From Taiwanofungus camphoratus (Eukaryota > Basidiomycota > Agaricomycetes > Polyporales > Taiwanofungaceae), in the NCBI GenBank assembly GCA_003999685.1, contig CP021225.1:1054001-1118000 (forward strand): a DNA stretch of 64,000 bases, given 5' to 3'. Positions 1 to 13,308 of this stretch are shown piece after piece; the stretch's first letter is position 1, and every line of letters begins with the position of its first letter. The notes below the pieces were generated by a model. It made no database searches. It was given only the letters and a program-made list of their open reading frames with translations, and had not been told where the DNA came from. The translations under genes were made by a program, and so were the position numbers.

Positions 1-1151
1 CCAAAGTTCGGTGGCGAAGTGTGTGCATATATTACGATATTACGCAAGGGCGTGCTTGTAGCGTTCGAGCCTCGACCGCGCTCTCATCACGGTTCATCGG
101 CTTTCAAACTATATAGAACAGGATCCACTGGCACCATTCCGAGCGAAGATCTGCATCGAGGCCGCCGGCACGGCGACTTGCTCGAGCTTGCTATACCAAT
201 CTTTACCTCACTATCATTCCCGTAAGTCAATAGGACAATGGCAATACAAGGGCCCTGTCATGTCATCTGCGTTCTTGAGGCCGTGCAGAGCTGTGATGCT
301 TACACGGTATGGCACTTCACAGCTGGCAAATGGACACGCTGTGGTCAAATCCGCCAGCGAAGGCTGCCGTTGCCACGCCATGACTGATGCACATTGTATC
401 GCAGCCATCTTGCAATATTCGGGCGGCGATGTGGCAATGTCCTGCAAAGTATCTACATTCGAAGATGAACAACCCTCATGGAGAACATGTCAACTTGTAG
501 CCAGTGGGAGAGACACACTCCAGCTGACCTTGTGCTTGGGCTGCGATGTAGTCAAAGCGGCTATGTCGTAGGGCAAAGAACGGGGACAAGCTTCATCACC
601 TGAGTCGTCGACTTGGATGTTGTATCTCATAAGAGCAGAAATTGCTTTCGATTGTCGTGACAAAACACAAGAGCCTTCCGTCTCAGCTCGCGACGGGGAA
701 ATAAGTAAGGCATATAGACCGGGCAGACTCGGCGATGGTTTCCGCACTGTAATGGAAGCGTCGTTGCTTGCGGCACCTTAGGAGTCATGGTCAAGGCCGA
801 CGTCTCTTCAGATTCCGCTTAGACTGCTTCTGATTACTTCTAGAACCCCACAATTGACCTCTATGACTGGCATTACAAAAAGTTATCATCTATGATATGG
901 TTCCTCTTGAGCCCCAGCGACTCATAAGTACAACCTGCAGTATCCGCTTAACCGCGTCATGCTGGCGGCTGCGGCCGTTCAGACTCTAGGCTAGTTGCCA
1001 CTTGCAAGCTGTCAAAATCCTCGATATGCATTGGCGAGGTGCTTGCAGCTGGGATTCGTAGGTCCACACGGCAGCTCTATTGTGTAAACCCAATGACCAG
1101 CCAGCCATTTTGCCATGATGATCTTGCATGAAATTCGTAGAGGCGGTCTTG
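1..1151. other. Left edge, no gene assigned
   Basis: I recognise no gene here. The first ~225 bases are open on the + strand from the window edge to a TAA near 225 and could be the end of an exon of a gene lying to the left, but no family is recognisable. Other open frames (for example 490-747 on the - strand) look like chance openings. The stretch next to 1152 must include the 3' untranslated region of the ABC transporter. Confidence 0.3.
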
Positions 1152-4100
1152 TCAGGCCTCCTTCGCTTTCGCAGCGTATCTGATGTCGTCTAAAGTGATG
1201 GAAGACCTCTCACACATGCCGCGGAATATACCGTCTGACATGCTGTAGAGGTTGGCCGGAGTGTCAAACTCGGCGATCCCTCCCGCGTCCATCACGCATA
1301 TCCGGTCGTAGCCAATGATAGTCCGCAATCGGTCTGTGACAAAAGTCAGCACAGGTGCAAAACTGGGCAAGCCATGGGAAAGAAACGAACGCGCTATGCA
1401 CAGAATTGTGCGGTCTTGGAACTCGTTGGCGATCGTCTCTTGGATCCTTTTATCAGTCTCGTAGTCGACGGATGCTGTCATCGATATCTCCGTCAGGACA
1501 AGAGATTTCCGCGCCAAGAAGGCGCAGCATACCTGTTGCCTCGTCCAATATCAAGATCCTGGACTCTTTCACGAGCGCCCTAGCCAGTGAAACCAGTGAA
1601 CGCTAATCGTGATCGAACATCAGTAGTGCGCCAAATGGCATCAAGAGGCCCAAAAGATTCACCTGTCCGATCGATAGATTTGCTCCTTCATCTTCGATCG
1701 GGCTATCGAGTGTGAAGCGGTTCATAGCCGCCGCACTCATGTCGACCTCGTCGGAACAGTCTTGCTTTCTCTCTTCTACAAGATATGCCCGTTTCAGAGC
1801 ATCCCACAGCCGTGCATCATCGTGATATCCAAATGGGTCTAGGTTACTTCGCAGTGTACCTGAGACTGAAATTTGAATTTAGTAACAGATGTCACACACA
1901 CACGAATGTCAAACCTTACAAAGGAGCTAAAAGGAGGCGTCAAAGTCGTTGAAATACTGAAAGGGAATGGTCTACTTACAGGGTCCTGCGGGATGATGGC
2001 CAATCCTTTTCGAACATCTGCCAGGCCAAGGTTCGAGATATCCACTCCATCAATTACAATGGAGCCAGAGGTGAGTTCGACAAGGCGATACAGCGTAGTC
2101 ATGATTGAACTCTTGCCAGCACCCGTACTAGCTTCATCATGAGTGTCATGGATGGAGCTACGCGTATGTTATCGACTCACCGTCCGACAATACCGATCTT
2201 CTCCCCTGGCTGTACAGACATCGATAATCCTTTAAGAACAGCAGGCAATTCTGGTCGGTATTTCAAAACGACATCCTTGAACTCGAGGGAACCCTGAGAA
2301 GGCCAAGGTGCAACTGGTTTGCGATCCGGCAACTCATGAGAAGGCTCTTGTTCTAGCTCGTTGGCATAGTAAACCTAGGGAGTCGCCATTATTCCTCCGG
2401 GCTCTTGAAAACACTAATCCACTTACAATACGCTCGACGCTGTTGAAATCGTTTTCGACTTCGGCCATTTGACGTACAAGCCAGCCGAATGCCTGACAAG
2501 AACAAGTAACATGTTTCAGTAGAGCAAGAACGGGATGTAAGGCGTATTCACCTGTTGGACGCTGATGATGTAGCTCAAGACTACACCAGTCTGGGAAGGC
2601 GAAATACTGAACCTTGTGCCCACAGTCATAATTGCGACTATGAAAGTGAGTAGAATGCCCAAGAAGTCCAAACGAATTCCGAGCCACCTCTTGAGTCATG
2701 CAGTTGTCAATGTCTCAATAAGATTCGATAGCCGAATGGCGCACCTGATTGGTGACAGTCAACCAATACGCGCTACATCGGCAAAACTTAGAAACAAGAC
2801 TAGATAAAACATACTTAAAATACATACCGGTTCTCTATATCGACGCGTTCACGGTTCTCAGCGAGGAACCGATTGGTTTCACCATACGCACGTATTGTGG
2901 CAAGACCAGACAGCGACTCGGAGAAATGACTGTACAGTGACGAGCGTAAGAGTGCATCTAACAAATGGAATATTAGCCACAACAAATTCAACCATTCGAT
3001 CGATAGAGGACTACCAAGTCGCTGGGGACAATCGCGTGGTTAGAACTACTGACAAATACCAAGGCAGCAATCGTACCTTCAACTCCCGAGCACTAGCTCT
3101 GTAGAAGAACGCCGCCCACAGGTAACATGCAGACAGAGCGAATACAGCAATGAGGAACCAGGGCAGGACGATCGCGATCAAAATAATTGCTCCGACGATA
3201 TTCGCCAATGTCGACATAAACATACGCAAAGAATCTTCATGCATAAGAGCAGTCAGATAAATGTGTGTACCGGATATCACAAGAATCCAACCTCCAAGCG
3301 TATTGTCAATGGTATCAATATCTGCCAAAACGTATGGCATGAGCTAGCCGTACCCAGCCGCCTGAAGAAATCAGACGCACCTTTGGCAAAACGATTCATA
3401 ATCCGTCCCAGCGGCTATGCGCCATTGTCACTAACGTAATACCACTGAGTTGATTGGAAAACTTACAGTTGTCTCGAAGAAGGACATTGGTGCATACATT
3501 ACCCTTTTAAGAGCAGCCTAATATATCCACTGTCACCATCCATACGAAGGGGAAGGAAGACAGAAATTCTGACACTGTGAAGCTCTTTCGAGGCAAGATA
3601 AGTGAGGATTGCGAATGATGCCCCCATCATGAAGAACGTCACAGCCTGGGCTACCCCAAGACCTGCGTAGATACCCATCTGCAAGTCTCGATCAATTCGC
3701 AAGTCACAGGCCAGGTCGAGACAGACGAACATAGAAATCTGAACCATAGTGCCATTTGCTGCAGCAATCTTATTAGTACCGACATTCAGAATCTGGATAA
3801 CAACATACTCCTCTTCCCAGTACACGAGCCTGCCGCCAAGCTAATTATCAGACTTGTGGTGACCATTCTTCCCGAAAACACGCACCAATAAGAAGACATA
3901 ACTTGCGCGCCTTGAAGAAGGACGAGGGAGACGGCAAGAAGCGGGATAATAATAGCACCCTTCCCAGCCTTGAGGTATTCTTTATAGATCCGGCCGTTTA
4001 CAGAGCCCGTACTCCTCTCCTCTGTCTGCATCATAGTCGCCTTGGCCGCGGGAGCATCTTTCTTTGTCTCCTTCTGCTCTATCTTCTCCTGGCTTTCGAT

Positions 4101-6788
4101 GGCCTCGTCCTCTTCCGTCTCCTGCTCTTTTGCTCCAAACTCTCGCGCGAATCTCGCGAAGTCACCCTCTTTTACGATCAATTCCGCGTACGTGCCTTGC
4201 TCACTGACGTAACCATCCACGAGTGTGTAGATGTAATCGACCTGTGGAAGGAAGTGCAACGCATGTGTGACAAGAATGCGAGTCTTGTTCGCACAGGCAC
4301 CCAAGAACACATTTTGGAACACACTCTTTCCAACGTGTGCATCGAGCGCGGATAAGGGGTCGTCAAAAATCTGGATGTCAGCATCAACGTAGATGGCGCG
4401 ACAGATGTTGATGCGCTGCTTTTGGCCACCAGAAAGTGAGATACCCTGCAACAACAACACGGCTAAGGTTGAATATCATGGTTTTGAATTTGACAAAGCA
4501 ATATTTATACCCTTTCCCCGACTTCGGTAAGATCGCCATGCGGCAGCAATTTGAGGTCGGCATCCAAGCAAGCATCCCTGACGGCTTTCCAGTATTTATC
4601 CTCTTCAAACGGCCGTCCGAAACAAATGTTTTCTCGTACGGTAGCATTCTGAAGATCCCTGCGTCAATTTGAGCCATGTTTGAAAAGACAAAACACACCT
4701 GGATCCAAGCGCTCTGCGGACAGTATGCTATCGAGCCGTTAAATCTGCAAATTGGCCTTTCAGTCCAAATTATTGAAGATGCAGTTCGGACAATCATACT
4801 TGACAGTGCCCGCGGTCCTTCTCATCTCACCGATGAGTCCCTCCAGGAGAGATGTTTTTCCAGATCCCACAGGACCTAAGATCGCGCGACTCATACGTAA
4901 AAGGTCGTCAGATATGGGCCAAAGTTGACCTACCAACAATAGCAGTCAACTGCCCATGTGGTATGGACAAATTGACTTCCTGCATGCCAAAGATCCTGTC
5001 CCTCTCCTCTTCAGGTTTCTCCTTCTGCGGCTCTGTCGCGGGCCGCTTCCCACTGCCAAGTAAGCTTTTCTTCTTCTTGGAAGCCTCGACCTCGAGCGGC
5101 GGGCCCTCCCAAGTAAAATCGGCTGCGGACACTTCGATGGCAACGCCTAATGAAGGATCTTGGATCTGGATGTCCTCGATCGTTTCTGCCTCAAATACGC
5201 CATACAGACGGTCGATAGCATTCTTCGCGTCAGCAGTGGCTCCCAGAGAGAGCGCTGATGCATCAACAAGTAAGTTTAAGTATCTGCCAGCGGGTAGACG
5301 GTTCCTGTGTACTTACGCAAGAACATGAGAGGCATGCGCAAGAGATTGAACAACGTCAGCGACGAGAAAATGTTGGCAGCGCTCAAAGAGTGGCCCGTTG
5401 CTGCGTACACCACGAAGGAGATGACACTAGCAAGTGCAGGCAAGGACACTGCAATGGCATTGTTGGCAGAGCGAATAAGCAGCAAAGAGCGAATGTACGA
5501 CATCTCCTTGCTACGGAGCTCTTCTATGCGCTTGAGATATGGCACTTCCCACGAGAAGTACTTGATTATCTTCATCCCGCCCAACAGCTCCTGAAGCAGC
5601 TTCGACCGCTTGTCTGTCCAACCCATGGATTTCATACGTAGCCGCAAGAACTTGCGCATTGCCATCGTCTGTGCGGGCATACACATGACAAAGAAGGCGA
5701 AGCCCGCGAGCGCGGACGGCCCCAGGTTGACGAGCAGGATCACGAGGCAGATGATCAACTGCACCGGCGCGGTGAACGAAAGCTGGAAGAACCCACAGCA
5801 GAAATCGATGCGCGATACGTCTGTCGAAATGTGATTCACGAGCTTGCCGTTTGTCAGTGTCGAGCGTGCACGTGTGGTGAGGCGTAGGGAGCGGTCGTAG
5901 ATAGCTGTGATGAGACCACCACGCAGTAGGACACCAGTAGATGTTGCCCGGTAAAAGAAGTGATGCGTGCAGAATGATGTCAAGACTTGCATGAGCAGAA
6001 GCCCGATGGCAAGACCGACTCCTCTGCCTACTGGCGGCACATCTTCGTTTTGACCTGAGCGATGGGCACTAATTTGGATTGTTAGCGTCATGAGGCTGCC
6101 TATTGAAAATTGAATAGGGGTCACCTATAAGACTCTGTAGCAAAGTTGATCAGAGCCTAAGGCAGTGTCAATTCTGAGGGGGATCAAAAAATATACATCA
6201 GCGACCGACCTTGACCACCAGTGGACTCAAGACAGAAGAAATATCAGCGACTAGTTTCATAAAACCACCAGACCAGAACCACCACTTGACACTATCATTT
6301 AAGGCCAATGCCAGACTCGGTCTCTTCCTCCCATCCTTCTCTCGCCATTTTTTCTCGCGCTCGGCTCTATTCCCTCGCAGACTCCACCACAGGCCCCGCC
6401 ATCCTGGCTTGATCTCACCGCTAGCAAGTCGAGCGTTGTACTGATCAGCCTTCTCACGACGCTCTTTGAAGGAAACAAGGATTTTATCTGCAATCACGGC
6501 AGAAGAACGGTCATTCTGAAGCTTGTAGAGATCGGACGCCTCGAGAGGCCGGACATAACCAAGTGACAAGAGAGTAGTGATCCAGCCGAACGTGAGTAGG
6601 CTCCACCAGCCTGCGGTTGCTTCAGGAATGAGTTCGGCATCATCAAGAGAGTCTTTGGGTGGAGGAGCTTCCTTGGGAACAAAGGGCATCCGCCACGACC
6701 TACGGAATACCTGCACTTTCAGCCATTGCTGTGCGGCTACGTTGATGGGCGGATCCTCGTACCGTTTCAGCGAACTGGCTGCCACCAT
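1152..6788 (-). CDS. ABCC-family multidrug/oligomycin ABC transporter (Yor1-like)
   Basis: Full-length ABC exporter with the TMD1-NBD1-TMD2-NBD2 layout of the ABCC/Yor1 group, roughly 1,400 residues, expected in the plasma membrane to expel organic anions and drugs. The ATG at 6788 opens an N-terminus with the Yor1-type motif [17 protein letters not shown]1 lies around 6250-5280. NBD1 lies around 5130-4200, with [18 protein letters not shown] and [16 protein letters not shown] charged Lys/Glu linker follows, then TMD2 (~3990-2400) and NBD2 (~2330-1152). In NBD2 the Walker A (GRTGAGKSS), the signature ([15 protein letters not shown]), Walker B (ILILDEAT) and the H-loop (IAHRL) are all restored by splicing. 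An in-frame TAG at 1603-1605 lies in an intron, so the gene looks intact. Many introns, several cutting ATPase motifs. Substrate not deducible. The 740-bp gap upstream (6789-7529) holds its promoter and the helicase 3' end. Confidence 0.93.
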
Positions 6789-7529
6789 CTTCCACTCTCG
6801 CTCTCATACAAGATGCGAGGTGGTTGTTAAAAAGAGCAAGGCCTCTCTTTAACCTTGAAGGGGAGGGCGATGGCTGCGGCGGCCCCGACTGAGATGACAC
6901 TGGTAGGACGGGTGCCTTGTGTCCACATGCAATAGTCGAGATAATGTCCTCCGTGCATTGTTTCTAGACGTCATAAAACATGACAGACCTTCCGGCGATC
7001 CATCCACGGCGTTCAACTTTACTTACATATCTGATAATAATTTGTCGTTCAATTCGTCTGTCGGCTGATAGCCAAACCTTAAACTACAAGCTTTGTTGTA
7101 CTTTTCTGCCTTAGGACATTGAGAATTTCGTAGTGGTATTTTTTTGGAATACACCAAACGGTACAAATTTTTCAGTCGCGGATCAAGTTAATTTACAAAC
7201 CGCCGCGTTTATCCATCCTGATGGCAGTTCCGGTCCGTGCGGGACATAGCTATCCGGCGTCCGCGCGGACGGTTATCTGAAGCCCGTAATTATTGGACCG
7301 CTATCTCGCGGGGCGGTTGCCATTGTAATCAAGGTACCACCGCCAGAAATGATTACAAACAGAATGCCTCTCAATTTCTCTCCAGAATTTCTACCAGTGT
7401 CGATAAAATACATGTCAGAAGCTATTTCAAAAACACAGTTATCGCAACGCTGACCCAAGCAGCAACCTCTGGATCTAGGCAGAAACAAATGCAGGAAACT
7501 TGTTTCTGCCACTTGCCTTGTCATGGAAA
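6789..7529. other. Intergenic: ABC transporter promoter and DBP6 3' flank
   Basis: This gap separates the ABC transporter start codon from the helicase stop codon. The ABC promoter must be here because both genes run on the - strand. It is moderately AT-rich around 7040-7200. The open frames at 7237-7566 (+) and 7273-7524 (-) are short, overlap each other and resemble nothing known, so I do not call them genes. Confidence 0.5.
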
Positions 7530-10281
7530 TCAGCTGGTAGTGCGAGCATATACTGCTTTCAATTGACTGAGGGCGCTCTAGGAATGTGAAGTTCAGCCAC
7601 TATATAGGAAGCGCAACGAAACGCATGCTGACCTCATATGCAGGTCGTAATGACATCACATCCTTGTCTGCCACCCTCATGCGCTTGATTTTATCCATAT
7701 GGTCAGCATTTTTTAACATAGACTTGAAATAGCGCGCCTAGTCAATATAAATGAAGTTAGCGGTCAGAATTCAGCCATGCAGGTTCCAAATTGACGAACC
7801 TCCTGGTCTTCGACCAATGTCCACGCGTCTCCAGCTCGTCCAGCACGGGCTGTCCTTCCAACCCGATGTACATATTTCCGCATATCGATAGGAGCGTCAT
7901 AGTTTACGACGTGCGAGACATGGCTGATGTCGATTCCACGGGATATGAGGTCCGAACAGACGAGTCTGCAACGGTATCATACGGCATGTCAGGAGCAAAC
8001 GAACGAAGATAACGGAACCAGAAGTTATTGCACTACACGTACATGTGTATCTCTTGACTCTTGAACTTCTCGAGCATCGACTTCCGCTCGCTGGGAGCTA
8101 GATCACTTGAATACGCCTGTGCAACCGCGACCGGACGGCCATCTCGATCCTTGTCGTCCATGATCGCCAAAGCTGACATAAAGAACCCAAATAACCGGAC
8201 AAGACGCGCGGTCGACTCTGCTGATTTGGTAAATACAAGAGCGTTGGTGACCCCACGAGAGTGAACAAGATAAAACAGCATAAGGGGCTTTTGTGACGAT
8301 TCGCACACGATCATGTGCTCCTACCGCACGTCAGAACGGTAAGCAACATATCCCGGAAGAGGAAATTGACGAGGCAGGAGAAAAACGAACCGTCAGAGTT
8401 GCAGGCATGCTGAACTTCTCTACTGCAAGATCCAAAACGCCTCCTTCGTCCGTGGCCTCGTTCTCTGACTGGCTCTGCACAATAAAATATTTAGGGGCAT
8501 GCAAATGTAGTGCCGCAATTTGGGCAGGATCCCGCGTGAGAGTGGCAGAAAACAACAGCTTTTGACACGAAGTGTGCTTCAGCTCGTCAACATCTGTCCG
8601 AACATGAAGAACGTCGTGGAACAGATGGGAGAAAGCAGGAGAGAGGGCGTCTGGGTAAGGAACTGGGTGAGGAGCGGAGTGAGGAGATGAGTTGTCGGTG
8701 TTTGGTTCGCTCGAACGCTCTTGTAGTTCTGCAGCTGATTGTGGTCTGGTCGCTGCGAGTACCTGAGCTAGCCAATCTTGAAACGACTGTGCAAGCAACC
8801 GGTCCGCTTCATCGATGACCTAGGCATTACACTGTGAGGTACTGGTATGGCTTCCCGGGCCTGAGGGCAGGGACACTCACGAGATATCGCAGGTGTTGCA
8901 ACGAGAAATTCGGCGTGTCATTCAAGTGGTCTATCAATCTACCTGGAGTACAAATAAGAATGTCCACTTTGCTCGAGCCTCCCTGTATCCTGGATAGACA
9001 GTAATTGGGTATAAGTAACATATCATGAGCTTGACAGGGCACACCTTAATGATTTGTCTGCAACGAGTTGCGCCTGCTCGTGCACAAAGGAATGCTGGCC
9101 TGTTACTGTTCCGATCTACAGTTGGTTTGAAATGTGTCATCAGTCAACAGTAGGCTAAGGGGATAAATCCTAGACATGTCACACTTTTAAACCGCGCCCT
9201 TTGGCGACTGCTTCGAACGTTTCACGGACCTGGGAGACCAGATCACGGGTAGGAAGGACAACAAGCGCTCTTAGACGGGTAATAATGCGCTTCGAAAGTA
9301 CCTAGATAATTTGGAAACATACTTTGTGAATCGTGGTCTGCAAAAAGGACTCATGGTAATATACCTCAACAATAGGCAGGACATATGCCAGAGTCTTTCC
9401 GCTTCCTGTAGGTGCCGATACACACACATCTCTTGGTGGGTTATATGGGAGATACAAGGCTTTCAGTTGGTCAGAGGAGAGTAGGAATGGAACCACTGCA
9501 GTCTGTACTGTTTACAAGTGCCAGGAATGGCGATCAGCAAAGTAGTTAACAAATATTGGAATATCGAGGAACAATGCAGACCAGCGAAAAGTTCAGAGAT
9601 CCCTAATTCCTTGAGTCTTTTCCTTGTTTTCTCGCTCAATCCAACCACGTCAGCTGAATCAGATGGAGAGGGAAGTGTTTGCACTTGGTCGGGGTCAATT
9701 ATTTCAGCTTCTATTAAAGCCTTATCAAGGCCTTGCAGCGCAAGGGTTGACTTCGACGGCGCGTCTGGTTGAGAAGGTAAAGCGAATGAGGGAAGTGCTA
9801 CCAACGGTGTCGGCGACCTGCGGTGCGAGGGAGGGGACACTGCGATTTGAGGCGAGCTGTGATAAACAGCAGAAGCTGCAGCTGCATCATCGAATGCCGT
9901 ATCGGCCTCGTGCTCAGATTTTTCGAGCTTGCGGCGCTTCCGAGGCCTCGCATCGTCCTGCTTCACCTCTTGTGGTATATCTACTTCTGGTTCTCCCAGC
10001 GCAACTGATTCATTTCCGGTTTCATGACCTTCAGAGCTATCGTCAGAGATTCCCGTTTTCGAAGCACTGGTGTCCTGTCCCCGCGCTCCGCCGACTGTAT
10101 CTGTGGTGGTGGCTAGACCTTTACGTTTCTTCCGTCTCTCTTTTTTCGCCTTGAGATATCTTTTTTTGGCCTTGGTCTTCTCCTAAGTAGCTAGAGTCAG
10201 AATCCTAATTTGATATCACTGCTAGAGTTTCACCCTGATTTTCGTGGCTGTTGGCTGGAAATTAGTCGTGGTGGTCGTCAT
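7530..10281 (-). CDS. DBP6: ATP-dependent RNA helicase Dbp6/DDX51-like
   Basis: DEAD-box helicase of the Dbp6/DDX51 branch, a nucleolar enzyme needed for early 60S ribosome assembly. The start ATG at 10281 gives [15 protein letters not shown], then a ~51-nt intron, then a Lys/Arg-rich nuclear segment ([11 protein letters not shown]). The helicase core shows the Dbp6-type Q-region ([12 protein letters not shown]), motif I (APTGSGKT), TPGR, DEADR and SAT. Between DEADR and SAT sits a Ser/Pro-rich insert typical of this branch. The C-terminal domain has SRGIDI and [11 protein letters not shown]. The last exon, after an acceptor near 7576, ends in the family-typical [11 protein letters not shown] before a TGA at 7530-7532. 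Without that small exon the protein would end early, so exon prediction matters here. Family identity is clear; the exact N-terminal splice is less certain. Confidence 0.92.
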
Positions 10282-13200
10282 ACCCTTTGTTCAGGGTCAC
10301 GGTATACCTGTGACACCAATACCGTGTACAGCATATATCACCAGTCAAATTTGGTATCAGCCCGCTCAACGAGTAATAGGACAGATACCGCCAGAGACCA
10401 CAAGAGAACCAAACTATCCTGTCCTGCCAGAGTATTATCAGAGTAACGAGAGTGATGAATTCAGCAGAAAATTAAATGAGTACTTAGATCTTGTCATGTG
10501 AGGACAGTGCTTAGAAGCTACCTCAGCCACGTTGGTCACAGTGATACCGTTACGACCGTCTCATGTGAATGCTCAAGCTCGAGACTGATCAATACAGTAT
10601 CGTACGTAAGATGAAGACGAAGCCTTAATCTTCGCTTGCCAGCCGGATCTACGAAAGGAGTCTGGTAAATGGTGCATTCCGACGCCCTCATGCGCGATTG
10701 CTTGGTACCTCAGGCTGTCACTCTACTGCAGTGTGCCGATATTCTGCAAGAAGTCTGCTCATCAGTTTGCTTGGCTGTCCCGTGCAGTGTTTTATGGTCT
10801 ATCCGTATCCTATTTGGTCTTGAGTTATCAATCGCCTTACTATTCAACGAACTCCCTTCAGCTTCTTTGACGATGGAGAAGTAGGTCTATCTTGTGACTT
10901 CGTGCCACTCAGCTCATCTTTTTCGGTGTGAGCCTTTCATCGATAGAATTGTTCCGTGGAAATTTGAAGCCCCCTCACAACCTCTCCAAAGGGTGGGAAG
11001 GTAGCTAGCTGAACGCAGGCGTGATCAGCCAGGTTAGTGCCGCTATCCCAACATGACCACCGGATGCTTTCCTGATTCTAACCGTTCACAGTATGACAAA
11101 ACACGGGTACTCTCTTTGCTACATATATATACTATTTGCAATTGTGCAACAGTAGCAACTTAAGGAAAACCCTCCTCATTCGGACTTATCGCTTAATTTC
11201 AGGTCCCCATACGAGCTTGTGGAAGCGATCGGAGTTCCGCTTGCGAACGCCGGAGATCCGTGATACCCAGAAGTACAAGTTGTTCTAACTTCTGGGATCG
11301 TTATGCCGTTGTTGTTTAAAAACATCAGAATGTTCACCCACCTGCAGCGACGAGCGGTTGGACCATTTTATGCCAGCTAAATCATGACGCCAATTGGTGG
11401 GATCAATTTTCCTCCAGGTCTTGATGACTCAGAGAAATACCTTTCCCCCTGTGAATAAGCCCTGCCCTGCGCACTTGACAAACCGTTGTCTAACAATTGA
11501 AATCTGACTCACCGGAACATAGTGACACTTAGTCGATCTATTCTGGTATTTACCTTTCAATCCGTCATATTTTGGTAATTTGAACTATCTGTTACCGGTT
11601 GATGTAACCGCAGTTCAAGTTCCTCTGGAATTTAATTACAACCGACGGTCCGGCTGTAGGCAAGGATCAGCTATGCTTTCTTGAAGAGGGACGAACGGAC
11701 AAACGGGTGTTCCCCCACGCCATCAAGTGATGTTTTCTCGCGGACCCGTTTGCTCAATATTATGTCGACCGCCGTATTGTCGGCTGTTCCTCTGTCTCAA
11801 TGCAAGTAAAATCTAAGAGCCTGCCAATCCCCTAGGAGTTCTATTGCACATCGCCTGCGACTGCGGTGTCAGCAGGTGATGCTAATGACGACTTGAGCAT
11901 CACAAGGCTTTCGAAGTCACGCAGGCTCGTCCAGAAATCGCCCTAGTCAGATCCCCTGACCAGCTCGGCATCTCCGACTGTGGAATTCTTATCGCGACGT
12001 AATCTCCAGACACTTTGTATAGCATCTCGCTTTCGTTTACACACATCGTTTCAGTACCGCAAGGGACGCTCTCTATCGCCCGATCCTGATCGTCACGCTG
12101 TTCATACGCCATAGCCATCTCGGGATATCGTATACTCTCCTACTGGCGCTTGGGTCCGCAGAACCAGTTTGCGGCCATTAGCGTCCCAGACTGTTATGTA
12201 TCACCTTGACCTTGCCATATAAAAATACTTGCCCACAACTTCGCACCACCTCCATTCTCTTACCTCTTGTTCCTGAAGCTGGTGAGTGAGGATAATATAT
12301 GAGGCTCTCGGCACCTGATTTGTTATTATATGGTGTAGCCGAGGATGTGCTCTCAAGAGTGGTGGGTCTTCTTACTTGCTTAGCTTGACCATCGCCTTAA
12401 CTCTCGCTCTGTAGCTTCGGGAATCAACATAGAGGCTGTGGAGTAAGCTTTATCCTCTAGCATCCTCCTAATGTCCTGATCAGCCCGACGTTCAATGTGT
12501 AGCACTACGTGGTTCTGTATTATTCAGGCGAGCGAACAGACTGTAGGCGACCGGACTGTGGCCTGAGCTCTGCGCACATGCACAAAACTGCAAGAAATTG
12601 CCTTTGCCCAAAGGTGCGACACTGCTCATGCAATAGTTTCGCTGTCTAAGTAATCTCTCTAGGTGTACAATGATCAACGCAGGGTCCTGAATCTGATACA
12701 GGAAGCCTGTGATGCATGCAAAGAAGCTGCTTTCGCGGCTCGAGTCCGTAACCGGTGGTGACGACGTCGCACCGTTCGTTCCTACACATTCCCCTCTGCC
12801 TCCACATTGACCTTGCTTTGTATCATTGCCATGTTTGCGATGTACTCTACTTACAATGTACACCACTCACATGCATAATTCTTAGCGATTGATTATATGC
12901 ACGTATGTACCTTGCCACCATGTGACAATCCCATACGGTTCGATCGTCTAATAGGACGGGCCAATGCAGTTTGACAACGCTGCTAGTGGTAGGGTACTTT
13001 GTTCTACGGTGTAAACAGGAACAAGCTACGCATTCTCTCTTTATTCGTGTATTTAACTGCGAACATTTGTAGCTACGTTAGAGATCTCAGACTTCGAAGA
13101 ATGCGCACTTACGGTCACCTTCTCTTCTCCGAATGTACTAGCCCGGACAGCGGACACGACGCAAACACGCTGCATCTAGTCGTGTGCTTCCCAGAAACAA

Positions 13201-13308
13201 GATTTGATATCATCAACGGAGATAACTGGGGACACAAGAAACGTCTCAAGAGGGAATAATACACCCCTTAAAGACATTAGCATCCAACCTTATGCTAAAT
13301 ACATCGCA
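10282..13308. other. Gene-poor interval
   Basis: No protein family is recognisable on either strand. Frames such as 10244-10501 (+), 11900-12118 (-) and 12492-12866 (-) are short and unrelated to anything I know. The right side includes the 3' flank of XLF. A promoter-like stretch sits at 12218-12225 (TATAAAAA), followed by consensus-looking splice sites (donor at 12282) but no convincing reading frame. The interval may hold non-coding transcripts, decayed sequence or a fast-evolving small gene. Confidence 0.4.

Noticed and set aside
1603-1605. In-frame TAG inside the ABC signature region, suggesting a pseudogene
   Set aside because: A GT-AG intron removes it and the join restores [13 protein letters not shown].
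10244-10501. 85-codon + strand frame with a hydrophobic start resembling a small secreted protein
   Set aside because: It overlaps the first exon of DBP6 on the opposite strand and has no cleavage site or cysteine pattern.
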